Source: Thermohalobaculum sp050043005 (GTDB lineage: Bacteria > Pseudomonadota > Alphaproteobacteria > Rhodobacterales > Rhodobacteraceae). From it: a stretch of 64,000 nucleotides of DNA. Positions 27,229 to 36,490 of this stretch are shown piece by piece. Every line of letters begins with the position of its first letter. Positions within the stretch are counted from its first letter, which is position 1. The position numbers and the translations under genes were made by a program. The notes below the pieces were generated by a model that worked only from the letters and a program-made list of their open reading frames with translations, made no database searches and had not been told where the DNA came from. The stretch lies in contig JBHJIZ010000002.1 in the NCBI GenBank assembly GCA_050043005.1, positions 10,747 through 74,746 on the forward strand, written 5' to 3'.

Positions 27229-29003
27229 GCCATTGCCCTCACTTTGTGTCCTGGAGCCACCTCGACCAGGCCTGGTGCTGCGTCGCCACGGTACCCAAAG
27301 GGTTCCGGCCAGGAATTCGGCTCGCCCGCCCCGGCTGCCACGGCGCGAAGATCAAGCTGATGCTCCATGTCCGGTTCCGGGCTCGCCGCAATCAACGCCT
27401 GTGTATACGGGTGGCGCGGATCATTGAAGACACTGTCGGCCGCACCTTCTTCGACCACGCGCCCGCGGCGCATCACCATGACCCGGTCCGCGAGCTTCGC
27501 AACCACCGCCAGATCATGGCTGATGAAGAGGTAGCTCAACCCCATCTCTTCACGCAGTTCCGCGAGCAGTTCGAGCACCTCCTTCTGGACCGAGACATCC
27601 AGCGCCGAGGTCGGCTCATCACAAACAAGGAGTTCCGGCTGCAGCGCCAAGGCGCGCGCGATCGCGATCCGTTGCCGCTGACCGCCCGAGAACGCGAACG
27701 GGAAGCGTGCCAGATGGTCCCCGGACAATCCTACACGTCCCATCAGATATGCCGCACGATCGCGGCGCTCGCTGCGCGATCCAACATCGTGGATCTTCAT
27801 GGGCTCGGTCAGGATGTCCTGGATCGACATGCGCGGGCTCAGGGCCGCATAAGGGTCCTGAAAGACCATCTGAGCCGCACGCCGGAACTTGGTCAGATCA
27901 TTGCCCTTCAAGGCAGCAATGTCCTGCGTATCTCCGTCCCCGCCGCAGAACTGCATGACAGCGCCGGGGTCCGGCCGCTCCGCGCGCAGTACCAGCTTGG
28001 CCACAGTCGACTTTCCCGATCCTGACTCGCCGACGACTGCAACCGTCTTGCCGCGCTCGAGCACCATGTTGAAGTCAGCCACAGCCTTCACCGGCGGATC
28101 GTCGGATTTGAAGGTCCGGCGACGTCCGGGGTAGGTCTTGGACAGCGCTGAGACTCGCAGGATCGCGTCGGTTCCGGGAACCTCGTGGCACGTCATGTTG
28201 TGAGGGATCTTGGGCGCGGCCTCGATCAACGCCTTGGTGTACCCGTGCCCCGGCGCGCCCAGGACCTCGGACGCGGGACCGCTCTCGACCACCCTGCCCT
28301 TGCGCAAGACAACCACCTTGTCCGCCATGTTCGCAACGACGCCCAGGTCATGCGTGATCATGATGACCGACATGCGGTGGCTCCGCTGCAACCGGTTCAG
28401 CAAATCCAGCACCATTGCCTGCGTCGTCACATCCAGCGCCGTGGTCGGCTCATCGGCGATGATCAACGCCGGGCGCGCGACCATGGCCATGGCAATGACC
28501 GCGCGTTGGCGAAGGCCACCGGAAAGCTCGAACGGGTACGCTGACCATGCCCGTTCGGGCGACGGGAAACCGACCTCTCCGAAGATCGAAAGGACGGCAT
28601 CATAAACGCTGTTCTCGTCCTCGGGCGCACCGCCATGGGTTCGCAATACCTCGGCCACCTGAGAGCCGACCGTATGCAATGGCGAGAGCGCGCTCATCGG
28701 TTCCTGGAAGATCATCGACACTTTCGACCCGCGGACTCGCCGCATCTGCCGGTCTGACAAGGCGAGCAGGTCGATCTTCTTCCCGCCATACTCGAAATTC
28801 GCTCGTCCGCGCGTAATCTTGGCGGCTCGCGGCAGCAGTCGCATAAGGGATTTGCCCGTCAACGTCTTGCCAGACCCGGACTCGCCGACCAGGGCAAGCA
28901 CTTCGCCGGGCTCGACGGAGAATGAGACACCATCGACCACTGGCGCAGCGACACCAGACGGCCCGAATGATATTGCCAGATCTTCAACAGATAACAGTGG
29001 CAT
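27225..29003 (-). CDS. Peptide-type ABC transporter dual ATP-binding protein (YejF/GsiA-like)
   Basis: This 592-residue cytosolic ATPase carries two nucleotide-binding domains in one chain, as in YejF and GsiA. Domain 1: Walker A GESGSGKTLTG, signature LSGGLRQRAVIAMAM, Walker B LIIADEPTTALD. Domain 2: Walker A GESGSGKSTVAK, signature FSGGQRQRIAIARAL, Walker B LLVCDEPTSALD, switch His in FISHDLAVV. Each half ends with the oligopeptide-type C-terminal segment (HPYTQALI in the second). The ATG at 29003 gives MPLLSVEDLAISFG, the standard opening, and is preferred to the frame start at 29057. It is first in the operon and should assemble as an intramolecular dimer. Confidence 0.94.
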   Translation of the reverse strand: MPLLSVEDLAISFGPSGVAAPVVDGVSFSVEPGEVLALVGESGSGKTLTGKSLMRLLPRAAKITRGRANFEYGGKKIDLLALSDRQMRRVRGSKVSMIFQEPMSALSPLHTVGSQVAEVLRTHGGAPEDENSVYDAVLSIFGEVGFPSPERAWSAYPFELSGGLRQRAVIAMAMVARPALIIADEPTTALDVTTQAMVLDLLNRLQRSHRMSVIMITHDLGVVANMADKVVVLRKGRVVESGPASEVLGAPGHGYTKALIEAAPKIPHNMTCHEVPGTDAILRVSALSKTYPGRRRTFKSDDPPVKAVADFNMVLERGKTVAVVGESGSGKSTVAKLVLRAERPDPGAVMQFCGGDGDTQDIAALKGNDLTKFRRAAQMVFQDPYAALSPRMSIQDILTEPMKIHDVGSRSERRDRAAYLMGRVGLSGDHLARFPFAFSGGQRQRIAIARALALQPELLVCDEPTSALDVSVQKEVLELLAELREEMGLSYLFISHDLAVVAKLADRVMVMRRGRVVEEGAADSVFNDPRHPYTQALIAASPEPDMEHQLDLRAVAAGAGEPNSWPEPFGYRGDAAPGLVEVAPGHKVRAMA

Positions 29004-29133
29004 TCCCCAAAGCCCTGGTTTCTCCGATACGCGCGCTCCCCACCAAGCACACCGCACAATGCGTCAGGTCAGACGGACCTGCAAGCCATCAATATCCGTT
29101 GCGCGATGACGATTCTGTAAATGATTGCTTGAG

Positions 29134-29943
29134 TTACAGGGAAGGCATACCTGGCGCCAATCGCATCCCTGAAACGCGCACGGCCATAGCTCGGATCGGG
29201 TCATAGTCTGTGTCCACCGCTGCCAGAACGCCGACCGGTAGCGGCAATCGATGCGGCACGTCCGCGTGTTTCAAAACCACGCGCGACAGTGCACCAAATA
29301 GTGTGTCTTCGACGTCCGAGTTTCCGTGAGCCGTAATGTACGGAAGCGCCGGCATGGGCCGCGTCCAATTGATCACACGCAACCGCGCATAGTGCTCTGG
29401 TTTAACCTCCGCATAAAGCGCCCACGCCACCGCGTCGATTGCCGCAAGATCAGCCGTTCCACCAACCACAAGATCGGCCGAGCTTCGATGCGATCCAGAG
29501 CGCGTGACCTGCGCAAAGAAGGGCGGATCATCCGCATCCGAAACATCCAGAACCGCATCCGCGAGAGCGTTGCATCCTGATTGACTTCCAATTTCATTAA
29601 TCGCGGCAGTGCGCGAACGAAAATCGCCAAGGGTTGCTGCATCGTCGTCAGCTCGGCAGATCAAGGCAGAACTGTACGTGCCGCCGTGCGCGCCTTGAAG
29701 GTTGAAATCCGGACGCGCCAGAAGCCGCGCGCTTCCGCACCGGTTGCTCACGTATGGCAGACCGCATGTTTGTCCGACGAGCAGATCCGGTGCGTTCCAA
29801 GCCGACCTCAGATCAGCGGGGCGCGACAGTGATGCCGGTGCGTCGATGCCCAGATCGTGAAGGTCTTCAGCCAGATCCGTCCAAAATGCATCCAGCCGCG
29901 GCTGCACCTCGGGCCAGTCGTACATCTGCAGTGCTGCAATCAT
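29134..29943 (-). CDS. PhnD-like (phosphonate-binding family) protein without signal peptide
   Basis: This 269-residue protein has a type II periplasmic-binding fold like PhnD. Seen: the early LLVGQTCGLPYVSN segment, the NEIGSQSGCNALADAV turn, and the ligand-side SGSHRSSADLVVGGTADLAA (the SHxxS...G.(A/V)DAA(A/S)ID pattern of the family). There is no signal peptide: the protein starts MIAALQMYDWPEVQ directly, and this start overlaps the desaturase stop (ATGA). It is therefore probably cytosolic, or the domain serves another role. No ABC transporter genes adjoin it. Function unknown. Confidence 0.72.
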   Translation of the reverse strand: MIAALQMYDWPEVQPRLDAFWTDLAEDLHDLGIDAPASLSRPADLRSAWNAPDLLVGQTCGLPYVSNRCGSARLLARPDFNLQGAHGGTYSSALICRADDDAATLGDFRSRTAAINEIGSQSGCNALADAVLDVSDADDPPFFAQVTRSGSHRSSADLVVGGTADLAAIDAVAWALYAEVKPEHYARLRVINWTRPMPALPYITAHGNSDVEDTLFGALSRVVLKHADVPHRLPLPVGVLAAVDTDYDPIRAMAVRVSGMRLAPGMPSL

Positions 29944-30881
29944 GCGCCTTGGTCAGGCGCGTCCCCATAGTTTGTCAATGGGTGGACGTAAGGCTCGCGC
30001 CTTCGGAACAGCCACCGCCAGGCTACGCTGCCGTATCCCGGGAACACGTACCCGCCGTTGCGTTCGGCGATCGTCTCGCGTTCTGCATGCCAGTATCGCG
30101 GCAATCGGTACCATGCCATCGAGGGCCGATCATGGTGCACGAGGTGAAAATTGTTGTTCAGGAACAAAAGCCGCCAGAACCAGTGCGCGTCCACAACCGC
30201 TGTTCGTGCTGCCACATCCTGATCGGCACGATGCTCGATGAAGCTGCGCACCATGATAAGCGACATTCCGAGATAGGCAGCGGTAAAGTAGAGCCACCCA
30301 TCGACGCCAAAGACGTAGAGGACCCAAATTAACGCAGAGACCAGAATCAGATGGCGCATCCATGCATCGATCACGCGCCTGTCACCGCTGCGAAAAAGTC
30401 TCAGATCCCACGTCCAAAACGCAAACATGGCCATGGCCGGCCCGATAAGCATGCGCCCCGCAAACGTCGCGTTGACCGCGAGCAATGCTCGCACGAGCCC
30501 ACAGCTCTTGGAAATCTCGCTGTGACACTGGTAGAAACTTTCAGGATCATCGTAGGGATCAGTCAGCCGGTCGTCGCGATGGTGACGGAGATGCAGGTCG
30601 CGAAACCGGCGGTACGGGATGAAAAGCCCCATCGGGATCGATATCAATGCTTCGTTTAGCAGAGCATTGCGCGTCGGGTGCCCGTGCAAGATCTCATGTT
30701 GCAACGACGAATGCAAAGCGATCGCGATCGCCAAAGGGACGACAGCTATCCATCCCAGGGCCTCCAAGCCCCAGAGGGAAAGCAACCACAGAGAATAACA
30801 TCCCGCAAGAACGAGCCAGGTCGGACCCTCGAATTCGGATCGACCGGAGCTGGTCTTGCGGGGCGGTACAGCCTCGCGCAT
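29940..30881 (-). CDS. Membrane fatty-acid desaturase family protein
   Basis: This 313-residue integral membrane di-iron enzyme has the three histidine boxes of the desaturase/hydroxylase family. They are HSSLQHEILHGH (about residues 57-68), HLRHH (about 97-101) and the late NNNFHLVHH. Four hydrophobic helices flank them. The family inserts double bonds or hydroxyls into acyl chains or carotenoids. The gene is divergent from the DUF4261-like gene, with an 86-bp shared promoter region, and is coupled by ATGA overlap to the PhnD-like gene. The substrate is unknown; the boxes rule out a soluble acyl-ACP desaturase. Confidence 0.88.
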   Translation of the reverse strand: MREAVPPRKTSSGRSEFEGPTWLVLAGCYSLWLLSLWGLEALGWIAVVPLAIAIALHSSLQHEILHGHPTRNALLNEALISIPMGLFIPYRRFRDLHLRHHRDDRLTDPYDDPESFYQCHSEISKSCGLVRALLAVNATFAGRMLIGPAMAMFAFWTWDLRLFRSGDRRVIDAWMRHLILVSALIWVLYVFGVDGWLYFTAAYLGMSLIMVRSFIEHRADQDVAARTAVVDAHWFWRLLFLNNNFHLVHHDRPSMAWYRLPRYWHAERETIAERNGGYVFPGYGSVAWRWLFRRREPYVHPLTNYGDAPDQGA

Positions 30882-30967
30882 ATTGGCTCCGATTCAGGTA
30901 CCAAATAACTATCGTGCACAACCGTCACAGCGTGAACTGAAAACGACAGAAATGTCGGAATCACCCA

Positions 30968-31789
30968 ATGAGCAATGTCGCAAACGACCTTGGCCTGACC
31001 TGCCTGATCGCCCTGGACAACGTTGAGGAGATTCTGCCCGGTCAACTTCGCCGCGCAATGTCCTACGTGGCCCCTCGTTCCTCATTGAACATCCAGACCG
31101 GCGAATCACAGGACGCAGAGCAAAGCCTTGTGCTGGAAATCGACCGTCAGGTCTTCGGCTGCGGCGTCTATTCCGGGCGCATCCCCGACCCGGAGTTTTC
31201 GTTCGCCTTGCGCAAGTCGATCTTCTGGAACGACGCCGCAGAGAGCATGGCCACGCATTCTGCGTTTCTCGCAATCTCTGCCGCGGAAGTCACAAATCGA
31301 CATGGGCTGATCCGCGCGCAAGCCGTTGCGCTGACCCGACTGGTTGCATCACTCGCCGAGGTTCTTCCATCTTCAGGAATACTCTGGCACGGATCGCAGA
31401 TTTGCACTTCACCGCAGCGGATCGCCGCCGCTCCGGCAGAAATCGCACAGGGCAAATGGCCGGCGGATATCTGGGTCGGGTATCAGTTTCTCGGCCAGAA
31501 CGACGCTAAACGGCCTTTTCTGGGGTTACAGACGAGGGGCGCCGCTGAGTATCTGGGTTTCGAGATGGAGGTTCCCCCCTTCTTCGTGGATGACCGGAAG
31601 GAACCATTGCGGATTCTCTACAATGCCGTTGGCTACCTGATGAACTATGGCGACGTGATCAAGGATGGCCAACTCGTGGAAGTCGCGGGCGAGCGCCGTA
31701 CAAGATATCAGCTCCAACTGGGAGCGAACGGAGAACCCGGTCTGGCGCGCCTCGCCGTACTCCCGACCGATCATCGGAGACTGAACTGA
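30968..31789 (+). CDS. DUF4261-like protein of unknown function
   Basis: This 273-residue soluble protein begins MSNVANDLGLTCLIALDNVE. Seen: an alternating alpha/beta pattern, with SAFLAISAAEVTNRHGLIRA and LTRLVASLAEVLPSSGILWH in the middle. GLQTRGAAEYLGFEMEVPPF, ILYNAVGYLMNYGDVIKDGQ and a short beta C-terminus follow. This succession (GA.W.. central strand, 'G...G..E.E' and 'YL...G.v..dGd' near the end) resembles DUF4261. No enzymatic motif is evident. It stands alone on the plus strand between a desaturase and a patatin gene. Moderate confidence in the family, good confidence that it is a real gene. Confidence 0.6.
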   Translation: MSNVANDLGLTCLIALDNVEEILPGQLRRAMSYVAPRSSLNIQTGESQDAEQSLVLEIDRQVFGCGVYSGRIPDPEFSFALRKSIFWNDAAESMATHSAFLAISAAEVTNRHGLIRAQAVALTRLVASLAEVLPSSGILWHGSQICTSPQRIAAAPAEIAQGKWPADIWVGYQFLGQNDAKRPFLGLQTRGAAEYLGFEMEVPPFFVDDRKEPLRILYNAVGYLMNYGDVIKDGQLVEVAGERRTRYQLQLGANGEPGLARLAVLPTDHRRLN

Positions 31790-31888
31790 CTGCACGCGCA
31801 ATGCACTCCCATTCAAACGCTTGGAGCGCGCTGCGCCTTCATTGAAGGAGATAATACCTCTCTTACGAGGATCGCTGTCTTTTCGCCA

Positions 31889-32980
31889 TCACGGTGCGAG
31901 GTCCTGATTGTCAGGAAGCACCGCAAAACCGCCGAACATCTGCCGCACATCCACGGATGACCGCTTGCCAAGATCGTCGAAGTGTTCATCCAGCCATCGC
32001 GTTGCGGTGTCACGCCCAATGTCGAACAGATGCCGCAGGAATGACCACTCGGCGTTCATCTTGGAGGACGCGTCCAGACTGCGCATCCGTTTGCGCGAAT
32101 GAACAATGTGCACGTTCATGCGCCGGTACTTTGTCTCGTCCAGTTCTCCGGCATCCAGCAGCCTGCGCACGAAATCGATAGCGCGCAGCTCGTGCAGCAA
32201 TGCAGAGTTGAACGTAATCTCGTTGATGCGGTTCTGGATTTCCGCAGCTCCCTTCGGCGTACCTTCACGCAAGACCGGGTTGATCTGCACGATCAGGATG
32301 TCACTGGACGGGCTTCCGTGGAAGAACGGGAAGAGCGGCGGGTTCCCCATGTAACCGCCGTCCCAGTAGGGCACGCCGTCGCTCTCGACCGCCTTGAAAA
32401 TAAACGGCAGGCAGGCCGACGCCATTGTGACATCCAGAGAGATCTCGGTCCTATCGAAGACGCGGACCCGTCCTGTTTCGACATTCGTGGCCGAGAGGAA
32501 CACGCCCATATCACTGCAGTCTTGCACCTTTTTGAAGTCGACCGCTCGTTCGACAACATCGCGCAGTGGATCCAGTCCCATTGGGTTCAAGTCATAGGGT
32601 GAGGCGAGCCGCTGCAACATCGTCATGGCCATATACCCGGGCGAGTTGTCGAGCGACCAGTCGCCGGTCGCCCGCGCCCATGGCGCGCGCTGTATCGGCG
32701 AGAGCCGCGCGCTTTCGCTGACGTCGCGCCAAAACTCAGCCAGGCGCTGCCGCGCCCCTTCAGCGCCATTCTCGTACATGCCGTGTGCGGCAACGACAGC
32801 ATTCATGGCTCCGGCCGACGTACCGGAGATCGCGTCGATCCAGATCCGGTCGTCCTCGAAGAATCTGTCCAGCACACCCCAGGTGAAAGCGCCATGGGCG
32901 CCGCCACCTTGGAGCGCCAGGTTCACGCCCTTGTGCCGGGCATTCCGGCGCTCCGGGCCGCGGGTTGGTTTGCAGGTCAT
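31889..32980 (-). CDS. Patatin-like phospholipase/lipid acyl hydrolase
   Basis: This 363-residue hydrolase has the patatin catalytic dyad. The oxyanion loop is LALQGGGAHGAFTWGVL at about residues 21-37, the nucleophile elbow is ISGTSAGAMNAV (serine near 55), and the aspartate is in the DGGYMGNPPLFP block. The C-terminal helical part has MNAEWSFLRHLFDIGRDTAT. In Rhodobacterales this gene typically follows 3-hydroxybutyrate dehydrogenase and is linked to storage-polymer or lipid turnover. Here its ATG still overlaps the stop of a decayed version of that gene (ATGA), so its translation may depend on the remnant being translated. No signal peptide; probably cytosolic. Confidence 0.9.
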   Translation of the reverse strand: MTCKPTRGPERRNARHKGVNLALQGGGAHGAFTWGVLDRFFEDDRIWIDAISGTSAGAMNAVVAAHGMYENGAEGARQRLAEFWRDVSESARLSPIQRAPWARATGDWSLDNSPGYMAMTMLQRLASPYDLNPMGLDPLRDVVERAVDFKKVQDCSDMGVFLSATNVETGRVRVFDRTEISLDVTMASACLPFIFKAVESDGVPYWDGGYMGNPPLFPFFHGSPSSDILIVQINPVLREGTPKGAAEIQNRINEITFNSALLHELRAIDFVRRLLDAGELDETKYRRMNVHIVHSRKRMRSLDASSKMNAEWSFLRHLFDIGRDTATRWLDEHFDDLGKRSSVDVRQMFGGFAVLPDNQDLAP

Positions 32981-33387
32981 GCGGCGGTCCGATCGCCGTC
33001 TTCGAGCAATGCCACGCGCATGGTTTGGAACGGCGAGTTTGTATTGATCGCGACGGTCAGATCCCAGCGCTCCAGCGGAAAGTCCTCCGCCGGTTCGACG
33101 GTATGGATGTCTGTAGTCTTCACTACGAACTCGACACTGCCGAAGCGCTGCTCGGTAGCCTTGATCGTCGGTAAGATGTCATTCGGCTTTGACGTGTCTG
33201 CACGATGGCAGATCACATCTCGGCCACCCAGCACCTCCAACTCGGCGCGTTGACATTCGATATCGTCCGGATCATCGAATCCGTTCGATACCACTTTAGT
33301 TCCAGCTTCAACGAAGCTGCTGGCAATGCCCAGTCCGATAGCGGGCATTAGTCCGGTGACCTCGGCGGCTTTGTTCTGGACGGTCAT
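32977..33387 (-). pseudogene. Decayed 3-hydroxybutyrate dehydrogenase (short-chain dehydrogenase remnant)
   Basis: This open frame of 136 codons resembles the first half of a BdhA-type short-chain dehydrogenase, usually about 260 residues. The parts that align are IGLGIASSFVEAGTKVVSNG, SKPNDILPTIKATEQRFGSV and EDFPLERWDLTVAINTNSPF. The nucleotide-binding TGxxxGIG is changed to TGLMPAIG, and the NNAG motif reads KTTD. Everything after the first helix of the second half, including the catalytic Ser/Tyr/Lys, is missing. GGAGAACACGGG before the ATG at 33387 is retained, and the stop overlaps the patatin start. It cannot be an active dehydrogenase; it may survive as a leader for the patatin gene. 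Confidence 0.7.
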
Positions 33388-33965
33388 TCCCGTGTTCTCC
33401 AAATTTTTTAGAGAAATAGGGAGCACCGACGCGCCGCCCTGATCAACTCCATGGGAGTTGGGATAACATCGACCGAGATCAACACGCCAACAAGTTAGCA
33501 TCGACTGACCACCAGTGCGCAGCCTCGGGACCGAACTCCGCAGTGAGTTCGCCAGCTTGACGGACGCTCGGCGCGGGATGGAAAGGTACGTGATCGGTCG
33601 CCTTGCCATGTGTGAGATAGAACATCGACAGAGTGTCCCATGGCTGTAGATAAGCACCCAGCTACTCGCATGAACAGTGGTGCTACGCCTCGTCAACCGC
33701 TCGTTCTAGATTGCACGCAAGCCACTAAGATCGACACGGACCGTACACGTTATGGATGCCGCCGACAGTCTAACTTGGCCGATCGCATATATTGGACGTC
33801 ATGTTGCTGGCGCACCGCTGTTCCCTAACAAATACCTCGGCCTGTTCGCGATCGATGAAGCGATCGGTTGAAGGCCTTGTCAACGGCATACGTTGATCCG
33901 CGTGTCCCACTAGGCAGACCCGATCAGCCGCAAGGGAGAGAATTACCATCTCCACTACAGGCTCT
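33388..33965. other. Gene-poor interval with an operator-like inverted repeat
   Basis: No gene is supported here. At 33444-33460 there is a perfect inverted repeat, CAACTCC-ATG-GGAGTTG, about 60-75 bp upstream of the remnant dehydrogenase start. It could be an operator left from that gene's control region. A 48-codon frame (33479-33625, minus, MFYLTHGKATDHVPFH...) has neither ribosome site nor recognisable similarity. The rest shows nothing I can name and looks like decaying DNA. Confidence 0.4.
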
Positions 33966-35024
33966 TCAGACCGTCACCAGCCCCGCATTTCTTCGATCAT
34001 CCTGAGCAGGACCAGAGTTGGGCGTCTTCGCGGGCCCCAGCAGAACAATATCGCAGGTCCTAGTGAGCGCGACGGGGCAGTGTTCCACACCGTGCGGAAC
34101 AACAATGAACTCGCCCTCTTCGACAACCTCCTCGCGGTCGCGAAACTTCATGAGAAGCCGCCCACGATGCACGAGGAACAACGCGTCCTCACGTTCCTGA
34201 AAGTGCCAGGTGTATGCCCCCTCGAACTTCGCCAGCTTGATCTGCATGTGGTTGATCTGGCCTGCAACACGGGGTGACCAAGTCTCGTCGAACGCATCAA
34301 AGGCGCGGTCCAGACTCAGCTTTCCGAAAGGTGACAGGTGGCCGTTCAGATCGGCAACATCGCGCACGATGGCGGCAAGTTGCGCCTCGAGACCCTTGTC
34401 ATCCGTCGGGTACTCGCCATCAAGTGCTGCTGTCCCGATCGTAAACCCAGCCGCGCCCGCTGCCCTGACCGCTGCGATTCGGTCACGATCCGCAATCGAC
34501 CCAGCGACGATCACGGGTTTACCCGCGGCCTTACAGACAGCTTCGATCATCGCCGGAATGTCCGGTAGCGGTGACCGATAGGCCAGCAGGTCGAGCCCAT
34601 GGACACCGTCATGGGCCGCGAGTGTGCGGGCGCTCTCTGCGATCTGTTCGACACTCCCTTTCAGAACGCTTGGATGCCCTGCAATCGTGCCGGGGAATGG
34701 ATAATACTGAAGGCCGCTTCCATCGATAATCGGCAGCTCATCGTCCACCCGCGTACCACCCAGAAGGATGTCGACCCCGATCTCCAGGGCTGCTCGCGCG
34801 GATGCCGCCTCGCTGTCACGATCAAGGCTCACGACCTCCAGGTACGACGTGGCACCCTTCGCCTTGATCGAGGAATTGAGCAGTTTCAGATCCGCAACCG
34901 GCAGGCCGATATCCTTGAAACCAATATGGCGCACACCAAGCGACAGCGCCGTTTCCAGATGGTCGGCCGCTTCGGGCACCGTACGGTCATTGCGCGTGAG
35001 CATGAAGATGAAACGCAGTCCCAT
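33966..35024 (-). CDS. TIM-barrel/cupin fusion protein
   Basis: This 352-residue soluble protein has two parts. Residues about 1-235 look like a beta/alpha barrel: RFIFMLTRNDRTVPEAADHL, GVRHIGFKDIGLP, IGVDILLGGTRVDDELPI, KPVIVAGSIADRDRIAAVRA and AGAAGFTIGTAAL, a phosphate-binding end resembling HisA/TrpC-like barrels. Residues about 255-352 form a single cupin: WHFQEREDALFLVHRGRLLM, EGEFIVVPHGVEHCP. The cupin has Glu and His at metal-ligand positions (EGEF, PHGVEH). Its ATG overlaps the stop of the PdxA gene by one base, so the two act in one pathway. I know no named enzyme with this fusion; a four-carbon sugar-acid or phosphonate-sugar route is guesswork. Confidence 0.7.
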   Translation of the reverse strand: MGLRFIFMLTRNDRTVPEAADHLETALSLGVRHIGFKDIGLPVADLKLLNSSIKAKGATSYLEVVSLDRDSEAASARAALEIGVDILLGGTRVDDELPIIDGSGLQYYPFPGTIAGHPSVLKGSVEQIAESARTLAAHDGVHGLDLLAYRSPLPDIPAMIEAVCKAAGKPVIVAGSIADRDRIAAVRAAGAAGFTIGTAALDGEYPTDDKGLEAQLAAIVRDVADLNGHLSPFGKLSLDRAFDAFDETWSPRVAGQINHMQIKLAKFEGAYTWHFQEREDALFLVHRGRLLMKFRDREEVVEEGEFIVVPHGVEHCPVALTRTCDIVLLGPAKTPNSGPAQDDRRNAGLVTV

Positions 35025-36037
35025 CAGGCAACCTCCTCAGCTCTGCGGCGCGTGGCGATCAGTCGACGTGCATAGGAGATCGCGGTGGACATACTGGACG
35101 GATCCGCGATGCCCTTTCCGGCAATGTCGAAGGCCGTCCCGTGATCGGGCGAGGTTCGGACGAAGGGCAGACCCAAGGTTACATTCACGCCCTTCTCAAC
35201 GCCCAGGTACTTCACTGGGATCAAGCCTTGATCGTGATACTGTGCAACAACGATGTCGAACTTTCCCCGCCGCGCCGCCATGAAGACCGTGTCACCGGAC
35301 CAGGGCCCAGAGACATCGATGCCTTCTGCGCGAGCTGCCTTGATTGCGGGCGCGATGATCTCGATCTCCTCGCGTCCGAACAGACCGCCTTCGCCTGCAT
35401 GGGGGTTCAAGCCCGCCACCGCAACACGCGGCGCGGCGATGCCAAGATCGATGCAGGCACCGTTTGCCAGACGGATCGCGTCCATCTGCGCGGAAAAGTC
35501 CGCACGATCAATCGCGTCGCGCAAGCTCATGTGGATCGTGACCAGAACCGTCCGGATCTCATCGTTCGCGAGCATCATGGCGACACTTTTGGCGCCACCG
35601 AGCTCGGCCAGCATTTCGGTGTGGCCGGGATACGGAAGGCCAGCTGCCGCGAGCGCTTCTTTGTGAATGGGGGCTGTCACGATGCCCGATGCCCTGCCAG
35701 ACTTTGCAAGCTCTATTCCCGTGACGATCGCATCGAAGGCCGCCTTGCCGCTGGCACGTGAGACAACACCCAACGGAAAGGTCTGCTCGGACGGTGTCGT
35801 CCGGAGGACTTCGATAAAGCCCGTGCTGAACGTCGCATCTTCCAGCGCTCCAAGTTCTCGAACCTTTAGGTCGAGTTTGAGCGTGGCCAACGCTTGTCGC
35901 ATGACAGTCGCGCTTCCCGCCACCAGGCAACCCTCGGCGCTCCCGTCAGCATAGGACTTTGCGATAATCTCGGGTCCGATTCCCGATGGGTCACCCATCG
36001 TGACAACGATAGGAAGCGACGGAGAGGCTGCAATCAC
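35024..36037 (-). CDS. PdxA-family 4-phospho-hydroxyacid dehydrogenase
   Basis: This 337-residue NAD-dependent, metal-dependent dehydrogenase is of the PdxA family. Seen: the opening VTMGDPSGIGPEIIAKSY, metal and substrate histidines in TAPIHKEALAAAG, QYHDQGLIPVKYLG and TSPDHGTAFDIAGKG, and GLNPHAGEGGLFGREE. The start is GTG at 36037, with AAGGAG eight bases upstream; a longer frame to 36190 has no ribosome site. True PdxA oxidises 4-phosphohydroxythreonine in vitamin B6 synthesis. PdxA2 paralogues act on 4-phospho-D-erythronate or D-/L-threonate in sugar-acid catabolism. The catabolic partner downstream (barrel/cupin) and the absence of ksgA or surA neighbours favour a PdxA2-type role here. 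Confidence 0.88.
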   Translation of the reverse strand: MIAASPSLPIVVTMGDPSGIGPEIIAKSYADGSAEGCLVAGSATVMRQALATLKLDLKVRELGALEDATFSTGFIEVLRTTPSEQTFPLGVVSRASGKAAFDAIVTGIELAKSGRASGIVTAPIHKEALAAAGLPYPGHTEMLAELGGAKSVAMMLANDEIRTVLVTIHMSLRDAIDRADFSAQMDAIRLANGACIDLGIAAPRVAVAGLNPHAGEGGLFGREEIEIIAPAIKAARAEGIDVSGPWSGDTVFMAARRGKFDIVVAQYHDQGLIPVKYLGVEKGVNVTLGLPFVRTSPDHGTAFDIAGKGIADPSSMSTAISYARRLIATRRRAEEVA

Positions 36038-36391
36038 TTGGCAGGCTCCTTTTCTTGAATGGGCCTTACGTCCGCTCCTACTATGCCGGTTATGTGCTCG
36101 CAGGGTGCCACGACACTGGATTGGACGGGCTGGACGATACCACGCCCAGGGTTTGGCTTCGAGATCATGCTCATAACATCGGAGCATCAAAGCAGTGTGA
36201 CAAGTAATGGATTCCCAAGAGAGCTCGGGATAAACGATCAGGGTTCAATGGAAGCGGTCGTCAGCCTCCTGATCACCCGTAAGACGCTGCTATTTAACCG
36301 TCTTTTCGACAGGTCGATGTAGGTTTATCGTAGACACTGATCAGTCCTGAGCCCTCTGTGACGCTTGACCAAACAGCGTGATCGCGATCGA
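36038..36391. other. Intergenic interval upstream of the PdxA operon
   Basis: About 350 bp separate the PdxA GTG start from the likely ancestral end of the GGDEF gene. I see no gene, repeat or hairpin that stands out. An open frame on the plus strand at 36059-36322 lacks a ribosome site and any similarity. Confidence 0.4.
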
Positions 36392-36490
36392 TCATTTTGA
36401 AGTTGTGCCCTCGCGACGTGTGTATCTGATCATAGAATCTGCGTCGTCGAGAGCCGCGACCAAATCCTCCCGAGAAACTGGTCCACGCGC

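Noticed and set aside
33479..33625. 48-codon minus-strand frame with a plausible amino-acid composition
   Set aside because: No ribosome site, no recognisable similarity, lies in decaying intergenic DNA.
36059..36322. 87-codon plus-strand frame upstream of the PdxA gene
   Set aside because: No ribosome site and no similarity; overlaps the probable control region of the PdxA operon.
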